Shown here in pieces: positions 20,901-33,074 of a stretch of 64,000 bases of DNA. Below the pieces are notes generated by a model. That model was not told where the DNA came from. It did no database searches and worked only from the letters and a program-made list of their open reading frames with translations. Position 1 is the first letter of the stretch, and each line of letters begins with the position of its first letter. A program made the position numbers and the translations under genes. Location of the stretch: the NCBI GenBank assembly GCA_902729315.2, contig LR746267.1, forward strand, positions 7,752,424 to 7,816,423, read 5' to 3'. Origin of the DNA: Spirodela intermedia (lineage: Eukaryota > Streptophyta > Magnoliopsida > Alismatales > Araceae).

Positions 20901-22564
20901 ATTAAACCACATGTATTGGTTATATGAATCCCTCACACACTATAAAGTGCGCAGGGATTGTCATACGCATGCAACTCATGCAACTGGTATCAGTCATGTC
21001 AGTCTTCTGTTTTGCTTGGGTTCCGTCTGCAGATTTACCTGAGCTAGACAGATCAGTGTGTACTGAAGAAACAGGAACCAGATGGCTCAATTCACAACAT
21101 ATGATATAAAAATAGGGCGACTATTTTACTCATTCCGCTACCAATTCATGGAGGCCAACTCGATTTATCCAACGTTCCAAGTCTCCAAACATTGGTTTTA
21201 ACAAACCTGTTTCTTACAAATGACAGGTTCAAATCAAGGTCAGAACATTCAAGAAGATCAGCCAGACTTGGTTATACCAAGCACGCTACAGTTTCAGGTT
21301 TCTATCACGAGCAAAGCAATTAGTTGCTAGCAGACTTCTTACTCCATAAAGAACCTCATTTTCACTATCAGATCTCTCATATACGAACAGAGCTCATCGA
21401 AGTGTTCCCCATGTTACAGAAAAATAATCATTCAAAACAGAAATTCCACAAGATGCACCAGAGTCACAGTAAGAAGAATCAAACAGCAAACAAGAAAAAT
21501 GGTCAATGAAGGCGTTGAGGCTGAAGTAAGTACCTCTTAATAGAGATGGAAGCCTGCTAGTGTCGGGTCCTTGGGTGTGCATAACCAGAGGGACCTCCAA
21601 GCAATGAACATTGTATTTGCCCTACAGTTTGAACACGAAAATGAAAATGATGATTTCTCAGACGTGTCGCGTTTCGTTTTCTGACGGCAAAAAGGTTGTC
21701 ATTGGAAAGTTCTAAGCAATTATTTAGTGCAATATGTGCTCATTACACTTTAAACAAAGTCTGTCAAAAGAACGATTCAATGCAGAGATTATAATGAATG
21801 TTTCATCACACTAATACTGGAGTGGCTCTTCTGCATTCAAAATCCTTCTTGCCTCATCTTAGTAAGCAAGGTTGCAGGGTCGGCCCCCGAAGAAACTGAT
21901 TTTACCTAACGTAGTCAAATCAACCACAAAAGAGAAGACAAAATTAAGAAGACAGTTCTGGAAACGATAGCCTGGCATGAAACCCTCGGAAAATCCTCTC
22001 TGAGGTTGATCTAAATCTCAAGGATGCGTTATCATGGGATACGTATCGTCAACAATGAGGAAGCCAATGGGATAAAACGTACTGACTAAGCCAGAGGTGA
22101 GCTGCTCATTATCAAAAGACGAAGGAAAGCTCTGCAATAGCGTTGCAGACACAGAGGAAAACCGAAATAAGGTTCTATAAGAAGAAAAAAATAAACCAAC
22201 GAGCAAGTAGCACTCATCCCGACAGTCAAACACCAAAAAAAGAGATATCAACTAACAAGAGGAATTAGAAGATCACGAGGAGGTGGTACATATGGACAGT
22301 CGCAGAAACAAATATGAACTATAGAGCCGATACCAGCGCATTGATGAGCTTTCCATTCTTCCCCTGCTCCCTCGTGACCACCACGTCCGGCCTCTTCCTC
22401 ACGGGAGAAGGAGGCGGAGAAGAGCAGCATGCGAGCACGCAGGGGGCGGAGCCACGTCCCTTGAGCATGAAGCCAGCGGCCCAGAGAGGAGCAAAGGACC
22501 GGGAAGGGCCTGGAGAAGGAACGACATTCAGGGCGCGGCGGAGGGTGAGCGGGTCGAGCGCCAT
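17932..22564 (-). CDS. UROS: Uroporphyrinogen-III synthase, chloroplast (tetrapyrrole/heme/chlorophyll pathway)
   Basis: Nine exons on the minus strand, all in phase: 22334-22564, 21534-21621, 19754-19820, 19383-19501, 18956-19051, 18525-18580, 18367-18452, 18115-18249, 17932-18022; about 322 aa. The first roughly 55 residues ([20 protein letters not shown]) are Ser/Arg/Pro-rich without much acid, as in a chloroplast transit peptide. Family signatures follow: [114 protein letters not shown] and [10 protein letters not shown]. The enzyme cyclises hydroxymethylbilane with inversion of ring D to uroporphyrinogen III. The intron 18453-18524 is only 72 nt and in frame. An upstream in-frame Met (22687) exists; the Met at 22564 is preferred because family members start MAL. 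Confidence 0.93.
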
Positions 22565-22850
22565 CTCCACCTTCTCCTCTGCGAAGGGACAAAAATCTTT
22601 ACCTCGACGGAGAAGAGGTCCAGCCAGCACCGACTCCCCGATCTCCGAGACGCAGACAGGGAGGGGGAAAGAGCCCCCACCTTTCACGTGGCAACCTCTA
22701 ATTGGTTGCTCAAAGATTGGGCCTCCGGCACCGGATAGGAGGGGCCAAGTCAGAGCTGGAAAGGGCCCAGTGACGTCGGCCCGGGCCCATAGCTCTGGCC
22801 CACAACCTCTCTAACCATTCCCATAGCTACGGTCAATTCATGAAGTCAAC
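22565..22850 (-). promoter_or_regulatory. UROS promoter/leader with site II and ACGT elements
   Basis: Between about 22733 and 22802 lie several GGGCC/GGCCC motifs and a TGACGTC core (22771-22777), a bZIP/ACGT-type site. No coding sequence is supported on either strand. The long + strand ORF here is antisense to the transit-peptide exon. Confidence 0.5.
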
Positions 22851-22874
22851 CCCACATAGTCTCCCTCCCAAACC

Positions 22875-23242
22875 CATTCTTTCTTTAGATATACACTCGA
22901 TTTTTATGCGAAATGTATACCATCTTACCTCATTTTGACCGCTGCCAGCCTTATTTCAACTAAATAGTCAACGGTGAAGAAGCCCTCATAGAATATTTGA
23001 CCCTGAAAGCCTTCATACCGGGCTATTAATCACAGGGTTGACATGGGTTCTTGTTCTAGTCTAAGTCATTCTTTTTCTTAGGCATACAATGGATTTTGAT
23101 GCCAAAATGTGCGCCATCTTACCTCATTTTGACCGCCGTGAGTATTATGTCAAGTAACCAGTCAACGGTCAAGAAGCCCTCATAGAACTATTGACCCTGA
23201 AAGTCTTCACACCGAAGGTTGACATGGGTTCTTGTTCTAGTC
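22875..23242. repeat. Tandem duplication (about 190-bp and 176-bp units)
   Basis: The units start at 22875 and 23067. Shared blocks include CATCTTACCTCATTTTGACC, AAGAAGCCCTCATAGAA, and TTGACATGGGTTCTTGTTCT at each end. It lies between the UROS start and the RBP47 stop, with no coding content. Confidence 0.88.
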
Positions 23243-23484
23243 AACTGCAAGCATTCAAAATCTTTCCATTTCGGATCCTAAATGTGCCCTTCAGAGAATC
23301 ATTCCGAAAAGGCATCTTATATGACAAATAATCAATCATCAGACGAGAACCTGAGCAGCCACCCGATCATCGCATGAAAATAAATCACCATGATGCATGT
23401 CTTAGACTAGGAGAAAGCCCCCAGGGTACCAAAAGGCTGTCTGATTGAGTACATTGACTGGGCCAATCGCAGCTGAGATAGTTC

Positions 23485-26400
23485 CTAGCTCACTTGCTGC
23501 TGGCTGCCATACAGAGGAGGGTAAGCTCCATAGGCTGCGGCGTACATGCCCGGGTCATGGGGGCTGGCAGCGTAGCCGTAGCCGCCGTAGACCTGCCCGC
23601 CGTAGTACCCGTTGCTCCACTGGCCGGAAGAGTCGGCCCTCGGCTGTCAGACCCACCGAAGGAAGAAGAAAGTCAGATCCCATCAGTCGTTTTCTTGAGA
23701 GACGAAAGAGATGACAGGTTAAGTTTACCTGTCGATTGGCGGGGTTGCGGCCCCACGAGAGGCGGACCATCTGCTTCCCAATCGTCGTCCCATTCAGCTT
23801 GTTCAACGCTTCTTCGGCGCTGCTCCTGCCGAGGACGAGGAGCAGAGAGAGAGAGATGTAAGAGAGAAGCTAAACAGAAGACATGAACCCTTTGCATAGA
23901 TCCTCCGCATGAGCATTCAATGGGTACCTCTGGACGAACTGCACGAACCCACATTGCTTTCCGACGGGGATTTTGACGGAGGCGATGTCGCCGCACTCGG
24001 AGAAGGACTGCCGGAGATCGTCCTCACTGACATTCGGATCGAGCCCTCCGACAAATACCTGGAGCACGAGGAAGAGGAAGCTGTGTTCATAAGGGTGGGG
24101 GGGGGGGGGAACGGGCGGGTTGATGAGAAGGGCAAAGAGGAGAAGGATGCACTCTCACAGTTGTGTTGCTAGAGTCTCCGTCCGTCGGCAAGCCTTGGGA
24201 ACCGTTGGATGCGAAACCTAGAAAGTGAGGGAAACTGAGAGAAATCTAGAGAGAGAAGTTACTGATTCGAGTAATGGGCGTCAGCACTATGACTCAACCC
24301 CGGGAGATGCTGACAAAACTCTCACCTTTATATGGGTCAAACGTTACCCCATTTAGAAAGAGGTGGCAGAAACATATTGAAAATAATGGGAAAAGATATC
24401 AGGAACACCATTTTTCTGAAGCATACGTAAACTTGGATTCTCTCATAGAGAAAGATGCAGATGGGATTGCCATGAACCGATCTGTGTATTTCTTATGTTT
24501 CCCTAATTGTCTTCCAAGGAGGAAGAAAAAGTTAATACAAATGGAAATTCCTATGGAAAGAAAGGTTCTAATTGTTTAGAATCTCCATTAAAATCCGACT
24601 GAACTTGTGCAAAACTGAAATTGGCAAAAGACAGAGGGCCAAAACGATGATCTGAAAGAAAATCAGAGCCATGAGCAACAAAGGAGATGGGTCATAAACA
24701 GACAACCTGATATTGGATGGGCTAGGATTGAGAATAAAGATTAACGTAAATAGTGAAATGTTCTTGAATCGCATTTGCATCTACTGAGCCATTGGATCGA
24801 TCCAGATTGTGCTTGGGAAATGTAGGCAGTTCAGCATCAGCCGTCCTTCCATTCAATTAATCCAATCACACGCAATAAAATAAAATCCAACAAATCATAT
24901 CAATCAGATGCAAAATGAGGGAAGCAAAACAGTGCTGGTAAAACCGATTTGGACATCAGTTATTGAATGGAAGTAAAAGCAGAGAGGAAATGGGAAGCAC
25001 TAGGGGTAGGGATCCAGTTCAAGTCGCGTACCAGAGGACTTCCTGGGGGTTGCAGCACCAATTCGCATTGCTCTACTGGAACAAAATGCACCATTCATCT
25101 CTGTCATTGCACGGGATTTCTCACTTTCGTCTCCAAATCTGACAAATCCATAACCTTTCGATCGACCGGTATTAGCATCGATTACAACCTTTGCACCTTT
25201 AACAGAAGGGTATCTAGTGGCAAATGTTTCTTGCAATAAGTTATCTGTCACATCAGGAGCCAGATCACCGACAAATATAGAGTGATCGGAGCCAATATCT
25301 GAACGTTTGTCACCCATGCTAAATGACGCCCAGTTGATTCGAAAGAGCTGATCTGTGTTTGGCATTATCATGGCACCATAGGCCTGGAGTACCTTTTCAG
25401 CTGCTGCTCGTGTGTAAAATTCAACAAAACCATATCCCTCTGATTGCCCAGTTTGCTTATTTCGGATAACTTTTACTAAGGCAACCTTCACAGAAGCATG
25501 GAAATCGATTTAAGAGAGCTACCGACGAAATTCAAATAAATGATGATAATAATAATAATAATAATAAATATTCGGTAAAAGAAATTATCAGACTGCCACA
25601 AAATAATTCCCAAGCCAAATACAAAGATAAATGACTTCAATGTCAACGTGATTATAAACAAGCGAAAAAAATCGACTAGATTTTATTTGTAAGTTTTAGA
25701 CATTCTGATGAGGCATTACGTTCAAATTTCATCCACATTGCATCAATTTTAAAAGCATAATTTTCTCTTATTTTAATGATATAACATCACTACAACAGTC
25801 AGATGCAAAGGAAATTTTTGTATCAAATTTTTATTCAATATGATAAGGAACTACATATGCAGCATTCTCCAATTTTATTCCGAAGGCAACCTGGATTCCT
25901 TTTACACAAAATAGAAGGCCCTAAATTTCACTACATCGAAGCAGGCGGCCATCAGATAATTGAGGTGAACATTTTTCCAAATCCTGGAATTCCATATCGT
26001 TCTGAAGAAAATACTCCTTTTCTATGCGTTAAATTTCTCTAGGAGATAGATTTAGAATCTAGAAACAAACCGATAATTGTTTTAGGGGCTTCTGCTACTA
26101 CTATTGTTAGAATCCTCCATTTTTTATTTTAACTACAGTAGTGAGCACTAGGTTATATCACCATCTATTCATTTCTATTCCTATTATTACTAGTTAGTAC
26201 CTTGTTGAACCATTTTTGTTCCAGTGATCTACTTAAATAGGTTAAGCCAACATTCAAACGCGGTTGGGATTAAAAAAATCCTCTATCAACTTTATAAATA
26301 TCACACGAAGCAACATCCATCACAAGTTTTGTACGAGTTTCCCCTGTCTTTTCTCTATGGGACACGGCCCTTCTTCCTGTTCCTAATGTATTTAAACATA

Positions 26401-28706
26401 TGCAACCAGGTGCTCCACATCACATTTATGCGCGGTGAATAAAACATATATAACGCTCATCGACACAAAACTTCTGCTATTATTTGCGAAACGTTTTGAA
26501 TATTCCAGAGCCCCAAAACATTGTTGAGAGACACCACAGTTCACTCACAAGAGGCTTATCATGATGAAAGATGAAAATAAACTAGACAATCCTAACAGTA
26601 GAAATGCCGCCTTGCTTGAAATTCCCAAAAAAGACTAGGAGATGCTACAGCAAATGAAAAAAAAAGCAAGAAAGATCACGCAGCATTTCCTTTTGTGAAA
26701 CATCCATAAACAAAGACGTGGAATAATAAATTAATGCATTCATCGTTTTGCTGCCCCCATCAAATTTTACTAACAAGTAAAAAGAGAGCCTATCCTAGGA
26801 TGAAAATAATTATACACGGCTATAAATTAACAAGAATAGCGTTAATATGTTGTCAGCCCCTAAAAATATATAAATAGAAACATCAACGTTCGCGTGGTTT
26901 TATTCCTAGACAGCCAACAAGCCTTTTCATTGTCTGGAACTCTGTCATACTTCATGTACAAAAGCCACATGGTTATGTTGATCAACATGTTTCATGTCCA
27001 TAAAATGGATATGCTAGAACATAGCAAAGAAACAAGAATCATCTGGATAGTTCAATACCCAAAAACCCGCTTGAATCCCAAGATAGAGGGGTTGAAAAAA
27101 TTACAGCCGTTTTGGTTGTCTCCGAGCATGTGAATGATGAGGATACGGATGCAAATATTAACAATTTGCATTTATTAATAGATACGGTGCATTTATTAAT
27201 AATTTGCACATATTTATGACGAAAACTCACGGAACTACAGAAGATAAGTATAATATTATGATAATGTGCAAAGCAGTGTTGGGAAAATTGATCTACCATC
27301 TCCTCCACATAAAATTAATTGTCAGGATACCAAATTCTCCACATGAAAACTGCAATGATTTCCATGTCAAAACATAGATATCTAGCATTAATGTTGGACG
27401 ACACATGATTCTTGTTAACTTCTACTCAAAAGTTCGTCTATAAAGATCATAACCAACTTCAAATCTTAACTTTGATCAAGACTGGTCCAGGTATTATACA
27501 CACACACGATGACTAGGCCGATTTAAAAGAAAGGTTACTTCGGAAGAAATTTTGAAAAATTAAAGGATCGATTAGATGTATTCATAAATCATTATAATTC
27601 AACTGAACAGAACTACTGTACATTCCTACGTGTTTGAACGCTACATTAGACTAGACCAAATCCAACTAGGTGAACCAAATGTACTAGGATAGATCAGACA
27701 AGAATCAGTTGACATGAGTGAGATCAACTGACCCTGTTTCTTCCTTTTTTTAAAAAATGATCTGAAGAGGCGGAGATTGTCTCTTTTAAATTAGATCAAG
27801 AACTGTAAATAACTCCCATTAAACTGTAACGAAAATTGACAGATTTTGCGAACCACTGTCATCACCGGATTAACTGGTAACTTCGTGTCCACCATTTAAA
27901 ACAAGAAAGAAGAGTCGTGGCTCTTCCTGTACCAAAATTCTGAATGTTTCTCTGCATCAATCTCCAGCTAGAGCTCTTCCAGTAATACTACACTTAAAAA
28001 TTTCTCACTTAACATGAATTTAAGAAAAAAACAAAGTCATGGAAACAGAAATCACGTATGCATACGGTTCTCAAGACGCCATCATTGCGTGTGGCAACTG
28101 AGCGACATCCAATGCCTGAATCCGGACCGCCAATTGAGAATTTACAAGTCAGAAGACGTCAAACACGGCCACAAAACAAAATCACAAAATACATATTTCA
28201 CCCAAATGATAATGTCTAAAGTAAGAGGATGCCGAAGGTAGATCTCGGAACGTGGTATGCGTCGGTCTATGAGTCTACGATGAAAAAACGAAAGCGACCC
28301 ACGAACAAAAATATTTGTCCAAATGTTTGAAAACAAAAAAATGTAGAAAAACGGAAACATGATTCCTAACCTCGCCGGTGTGACCGAAGCAGTGCTGAAG
28401 ATAATTCTCGTCCATCCAGTACTGAAGATCTCCCACCCAGATCGTCCTGTTCTCGTCCGCTGACCCCGGCTGCTGTTGTTGATGCTGCTGATACTGCGGC
28501 AGCAGCGGGGACACCTGGTGGAATGGAATGTAGTGCGGCGCATACGGCGGCGGCGGTGGCGGCAAACCCGCTGCCGCCATCATCTGGTTTGGCATTATCA
28601 TTGTCGCCCCCGGGTACGGCATCGCCGCCGTCCACTGCGGCGGTGACGGCGCCTGCGCCTGCGGTTGTGACCTCTGGTTCTCGGTCCCGTTCGCCGACGA
28701 CTGCAT
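23485..28706 (-). CDS. RBP47: RBP45/RBP47-type oligouridylate/poly(A)-binding protein with three RRMs
   Basis: Six in-phase exons: 28371-28706, 25032-25485, 24159-24217, 23928-24058, 23729-23825, 23485-23643; about 411 aa. The N-terminus is Gln/Pro-rich (MQSSANGTENQRSQPQAQAP). RRM1 has RNP2 IWVGDL and RNP1 GYGFVEF, RRM2 has IFVGDL and GYGFVRF, RRM3 has VFVGGL and CGFVQF. The sequence RIGAATPRKSSG after RRM2 and the Gly/Tyr-rich tail (GYYGGQVYGGYGYAASPHDP) are hallmarks of plant RBP45/47, related to yeast Nam8 and animal TIA-1. Known family role: nuclear U-rich and poly(A) RNA binding and stress-granule recruitment. RRM1 is split by a 2.9-kb intron. The start is the only upstream Met in frame with RRM1. 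Confidence 0.93.
25486..28370 (-). other. 2.9-kb first intron of the RBP47 gene
   Basis: An AT-rich intron within RRM1. It contains an (ATA)n run (about 25543-25567) and short ORFs without recognisable domains. No embedded gene or transposon was identified. Confidence 0.75.
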
Positions 28707-29361
28707 CGTCTCCGCTCTTCCCTACAGGCTCCGACGAGAGACCCCTACTTGAGGAGGCGCTCCGGAGAGTACGAAGAAGGTAGCGGCCGCACCAGAGGGG
28801 AACGAAGAAGAAGATGAGGAGAAGGGGCCTGCGCAATGGCTATATACCGGAGGCGGCTCTGGCGGGCCGTTTGTTCTCCTCCGTCGGATGAGACGATGCG
28901 TGGGCCGCCGGCTCCCGTCGATCCGGCGGGCGGTGGCGCTCGTGACTCGTCGGCTCCCCGCTTTGACGGGATCCGGAGTTGACCTCTGCCATCCCCTCAT
29001 CCCCTCATTCCCTCATTTAATAATATTTTTTACTTTATTTTAAAAAATATAATTCCCACATGTTAAATTCCAAAAAGGTCGTATGTTAATATTTTACAAA
29101 TTTACGATTTTTTAGTCCCTTTTTATGAGGAATAGATGCAAAATAAAAATGCTTGCAAAATTAATATGAGGAATAATGCAAATTAATTGGCAAATATCAT
29201 AACTCAATTTTGACATAGAAAATGGGAAAAAGAATTATTTTTTATTTACTTCATTTGGGGTGTTTGTCACAGATTTAATATTAGTAAGTATTCAAAAATT
29301 TAAAATATGTGTATGAATTTTTCGATCACACTTTTTATTGGATTTGTCGGGATGATGGTGA

Positions 29362-29402
<41 letters not shown>

Positions 29403-29658
29403 TCTCTCATGTCATTGATCCCTTAACCTCAATTCAAGGTAAGATAGGTTAGGAGGTTATTATGGGCCGGGCCTATAAAGGTAATAACGGGCCGGGCCCA
29501 TTAAATTATGGTCGATATTTTATAATTTCAGCAATTATGAGACCATCGCATGAAGCGGATTCCGTGAATCTGGGTCACGTTGCCACGTCAGCGCCGCAGG
29601 GCTGGATCGAACCGGGTCCACAAGTCGGAGATTCAACGGCGGCCTTTATCCCGAACGA

Positions 29659-29667
29659 AGATATTTT
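29659..29667 (-). promoter_or_regulatory. Evening element AAAATATCT (copy 1)
   Basis: AGATATTTT on the + strand is the exact reverse complement of the clock evening element. It lies about 460 bases before the COR27-like start codon. Known binders are CCA1/LHY and RVE-family MYBs. Confidence 0.6.
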
Positions 29668-29875
29668 CGTTCCCGGCTACTTTTATGTATGACCCCCATA
29701 ATAATTGTTTTTAATAAATAGGCCTTAAAAATATATAACTACATATATGCCTCTTGGTTTCGAAGAGGTCAAACAGAGTGAACATGCTTTGTATTTTGGG
29801 TACTTGTACAGATATATGATATTTACGGTTCAAAATGATATGTGAAAAATATGTGGATTCGAAGAGAAAAAAGTC

Positions 29876-29884
29876 AGATATTTT
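29876..29884 (-). promoter_or_regulatory. Evening element AAAATATCT (copy 2)
   Basis: A second exact copy (AGATATTTT on the + strand), about 240 bases before the COR27-like start and 44 bases before a G-box. Confidence 0.62.
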
Positions 29885-29927
29885 AGACCCTCTGCCACGA
29901 ATCACTGCGTCGGAGGAAAAGCGACGA

Positions 29928-29934
29928 CACGTGG
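29928..29934 (+). promoter_or_regulatory. G-box/ABRE core CACGTGG
   Basis: The CACGTG palindrome lies within GACACGTGGACC about 190 bases before the start codon. It is a typical site for HY5, PIF and ABF-type factors. Confidence 0.6.
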
Positions 29935-30119
29935 ACCACGACCTTCGCTTCAACCTGTGCCTGCGCTTTTCCTTCCTCATCTACGTGTGTGTGTATGTGT
30001 ATATATATATATACATAAATTCTTCCTAATCTGGTTTCCTTCGTTATTCGATCTCGACTTGGGGAGGTAGGTCTCTAGAATTTTCTTCTGAAGGAGAAGC
30101 GGACAAAGGCTTCTAGAGC

Positions 30120-33074
30120 ATGGATCCAGGGATCTCCGAGGAGATCAAAGGGATCGAAGGAGCGGCCACCGGAAGCGGCGAGGTCAAGTGGCTGGACGGC
30201 GTCGAGGGTTGCGAAGAGGTGGAGGGCGCGGTAATGTGTTCTAGCCTTGGCCTTCTGGTCAGTGCCATTTTTATTGGGCGGATTTGTCTGGTCGGCATGG
30301 TCTCGTGCTTCGGCCGGTCGCCAGATGTTCGAGCGTCCTTCGGTGGTCTGCTTGACTTGGGTTGCTTTTTGGCTCCAATTAAGTCTTATACCGTGGTTTA
30401 GGATAATAACCTCTTCCAGGTGTGACGTATATGCGAATTCATGAATTGCAAGATTGAGGAGGGTTTTTCTTCTATCGTGGAGTTGTTATCTTTTGTATGT
30501 CGTGGTTTAATTTTTCCAATGTCATTTTCCTTGTACCGGCGATCACCTAGAGACTCCCATTTCTATTTACATGATACGGATGAATGCGCTTGTTGCCATT
30601 TTTGTTGTGATCCCTGTCCGCTCTGAGTTTACGGGAAGAAACTAGTGATCTTAAGTTGACGCAAGTGTGGAAACGGAAGATTAACGCAGAAATTTGAACT
30701 TCTAATAATAATCAGCTAAATCAGGCGTAGGCGATACTTCAACATGATTGCTAGACATTTTCTACTGTCGGACATTGAAGGAGTTGTTTCTACACAATAG
30801 CGTTGCGCGTTCAATAGACTTTATTCTCATATAATAGTTTGGAGGAGGGTTCCAATAATCTCCCGAAGTCTTGAGTGCCCTTTTGAGCTGAAAAGCACTG
30901 AGTTATCTTGGTTTTGTTACATCAGGATATCAATATGAGATTTCACATACTAAGATGAGTATCGTGGACAAGATTGTCAAGGATGTCGATTAAAACTAAT
31001 AAATATAGTAAGAAATGAACTAATATGTCTTGCAGGCCAATAACTACTTTGCATGTAAACATTACCCCCACTTTGCCTGCATTATCAATGCCAACTCTTT
31101 TATCTAAGATTTCTGGTAACACTGGCTTTTTTAATCTGTATATTGGGAATAATGGTTGGTCTTCTTTCACTTCTTTGGAGAGCAATGCTGACCATTCGGT
31201 GCAAAAACTTATAGTGACACTTTCGGTGGATAAGTTTCAAATTCTTAGATCACGTCAAACAGATAGTCACGTATTTCCTCCTTTTGTACGTTAATTATTT
31301 TTTCCATTTTGAAAGCCTTGAGCCTTATCAATCTCTTCCTTTTGGGAACTACAGATTGTGGAATCTATGCCTATGGAATGGACAGATGAAAAACACAACT
31401 CGTATCTGAATTCAATAGAGGCATCATTTGTCAACCAACTTTACAACCACGAGTTCAATTCAAATCATCTTTTGGGTTGGTCTTCAAGAACACAAAAAAA
31501 TCCACACTTATCTGGACCTCATACGGGGAGCTGCTACTCTGGTCAGGTACGAGATGAGCTGGTTTGTTGTGTTTTCTATCATTTCTTTGATGCCAAATAT
31601 GGTTATGTGGAATTAATAATTTTATGCAGTTTAAGGTGCTGCGTGGAGGTTGCTGGAGTGAGGTTAAGTTTGAAAGATCACGAATATTGACGGCTGCTAA
31701 AAATGAGACTCGTGTCCTTTCAAGAAACCCCTGGATTCAGCATTTCAGGTCAAATTCCGACAACGAAGCTGTCGACTCATGTCCACATATGGAGATCAAT
31801 TGTACATCCGAGCAAGAAATAGACATTGGGGGAGAGAGGCAAGGAGAAGAAGATTGTGGAGAAGCAGCAAGTTCTAGTCAGTTGCCATCTTGTTGTACTC
31901 ACGTATGCCATGAGGATTCTCTCAGAAGCAGTACAGGTACATCTCACTTCGAACTTATCCTTCTCTTTTTCTAATGTCAAAATTTCTATCAATTTATGCC
32001 AACTAATACCCATCTATAGTTGGAAAAATAAGAATCCTCTTTTTCTTAAGTCTGTGGCATCTTATAATTTAAATGTTAACCAAGAAGTAGAGAATTGATT
32101 TAATCTTTTCAAGGATAGCATTAAGTTTGATTTATGATATCTTTGTTTGTTCACTTTTTAATAATTTCTCTTAGGCAGCATGATTTATTTTTACTTGTAT
32201 CATAATTTTTAGTTAATTCTCTCATAATTCTATATTTGGAAGCTGATGATTAGTGTGCTTTTTACTCTTCAGATCTTTTAACGGGTTTTTTGAGATCATC
32301 AACAAACGAGCAATTCGAATAAAAGTTTGAAAACGTGTGCTATATAGATGTAAACGCTGCTGACCTGCCGACTATCATTTTCGATGCTTCACGAGTAAAA
32401 TATGGGGAACATACGAGATATTGCCTATTTTCTTCGTTTCAGCTCAACTATCAATTTATTACGTGGTGTATGCTAGATGCTACAATTGCAATACGAGATT
32501 ATGTTGTAGGCAATGTGTGACAAAAATACTTGAAGAGCGAAAATCAAGTCTTTTCCATACAGTTGGCGGCTGCTCACTCAATACACGGATAATCTTATGA
32601 AAATTCGCTTTGTTCTATCTGAAAAAAAATCTCCCGTAGACTAGAGAGAATCCATTAATTGTTGATAAATATATGAACATATTGGATCTATACTCTGTCT
32701 GTTTCCAGTTCTGCGGGCACAAAGGAGACCTAAACTGCTTGAAATTTTTGCAGAGGCGTCAGGTCAGAACTTTGTGGATGACCTTGAAGGAGATAATCGA
32801 GTAAGTAGATTGTGCAAGAAGAGGTATAGAACTACAATGTTTGATGCCAATCATCATCAAGTACTCTCGGACTCTTCTTCTGTCGTTCCTTATTCATCAT
32901 CCTCTTAGAATCTGCCCTCAAGTCCCACTTATTAATCCTCCTTTTCGCCTCCTGCCTCTCCAGGCGGCCCAGCTCGGGAAGCTCCCAACCGTGCCAAGAA
33001 ACGACGAGAACGTCCCATCTGATCAAGGGAATGATTCGGATTGCACTAGCCCCAAAGCTCCGAAGATCGATTGA
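30120..33074 (+). CDS. COR27: COR27/COR28-like cold- and clock-regulated protein
   Basis: Five exons in consistent phase: 30120-30230, 31355-31546, 31630-31936, 32709-32800, 32964-33074; about 270 aa. Recognisable COR27/28 sequence includes MEWTDEKHNSYLNSIEASFV and NQLYNHEF (about residues 44-71), GQFKVLRGGCWSEVKFER and FAEASGQNFVDDLEG near the C-terminus. There is no catalytic domain. Known of the family: night-expressed, cold-induced nuclear regulators that bind COP1/CRY and repress or modulate clock, flowering and freezing-tolerance genes. The upstream evening elements and G-box fit that regulation. The exact Met is inferred from the only ORF that splices in frame to the conserved exon 2. 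Confidence 0.85.

Larger units (their letters stand above)
28707..30119. promoter_or_regulatory. Divergent promoter region RBP47 / COR27-like
   Basis: About 1.4 kb lie between two divergent starts. The RBP47 side is GC-rich and the middle very AT-rich. It has a (GA)n repeat (29364-29402), site II-like TGGGCCGGGCC and GGGCCGGGCCCA (29461-29503), and on the COR27 side two evening elements and a G-box. No gene is seen. Confidence 0.65.

Noticed and set aside
22314-22814. 166-codon plus-strand ORF at the UROS start
   Set aside because: Antisense to the transit-peptide exon and its leader, with no recognisable domain.
25803-26042. 79-codon ORF in the RBP47 first intron as a possible embedded gene
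   Set aside because: Short, AT-rich, no domain recognised, and lies within an intron of an otherwise intact gene.
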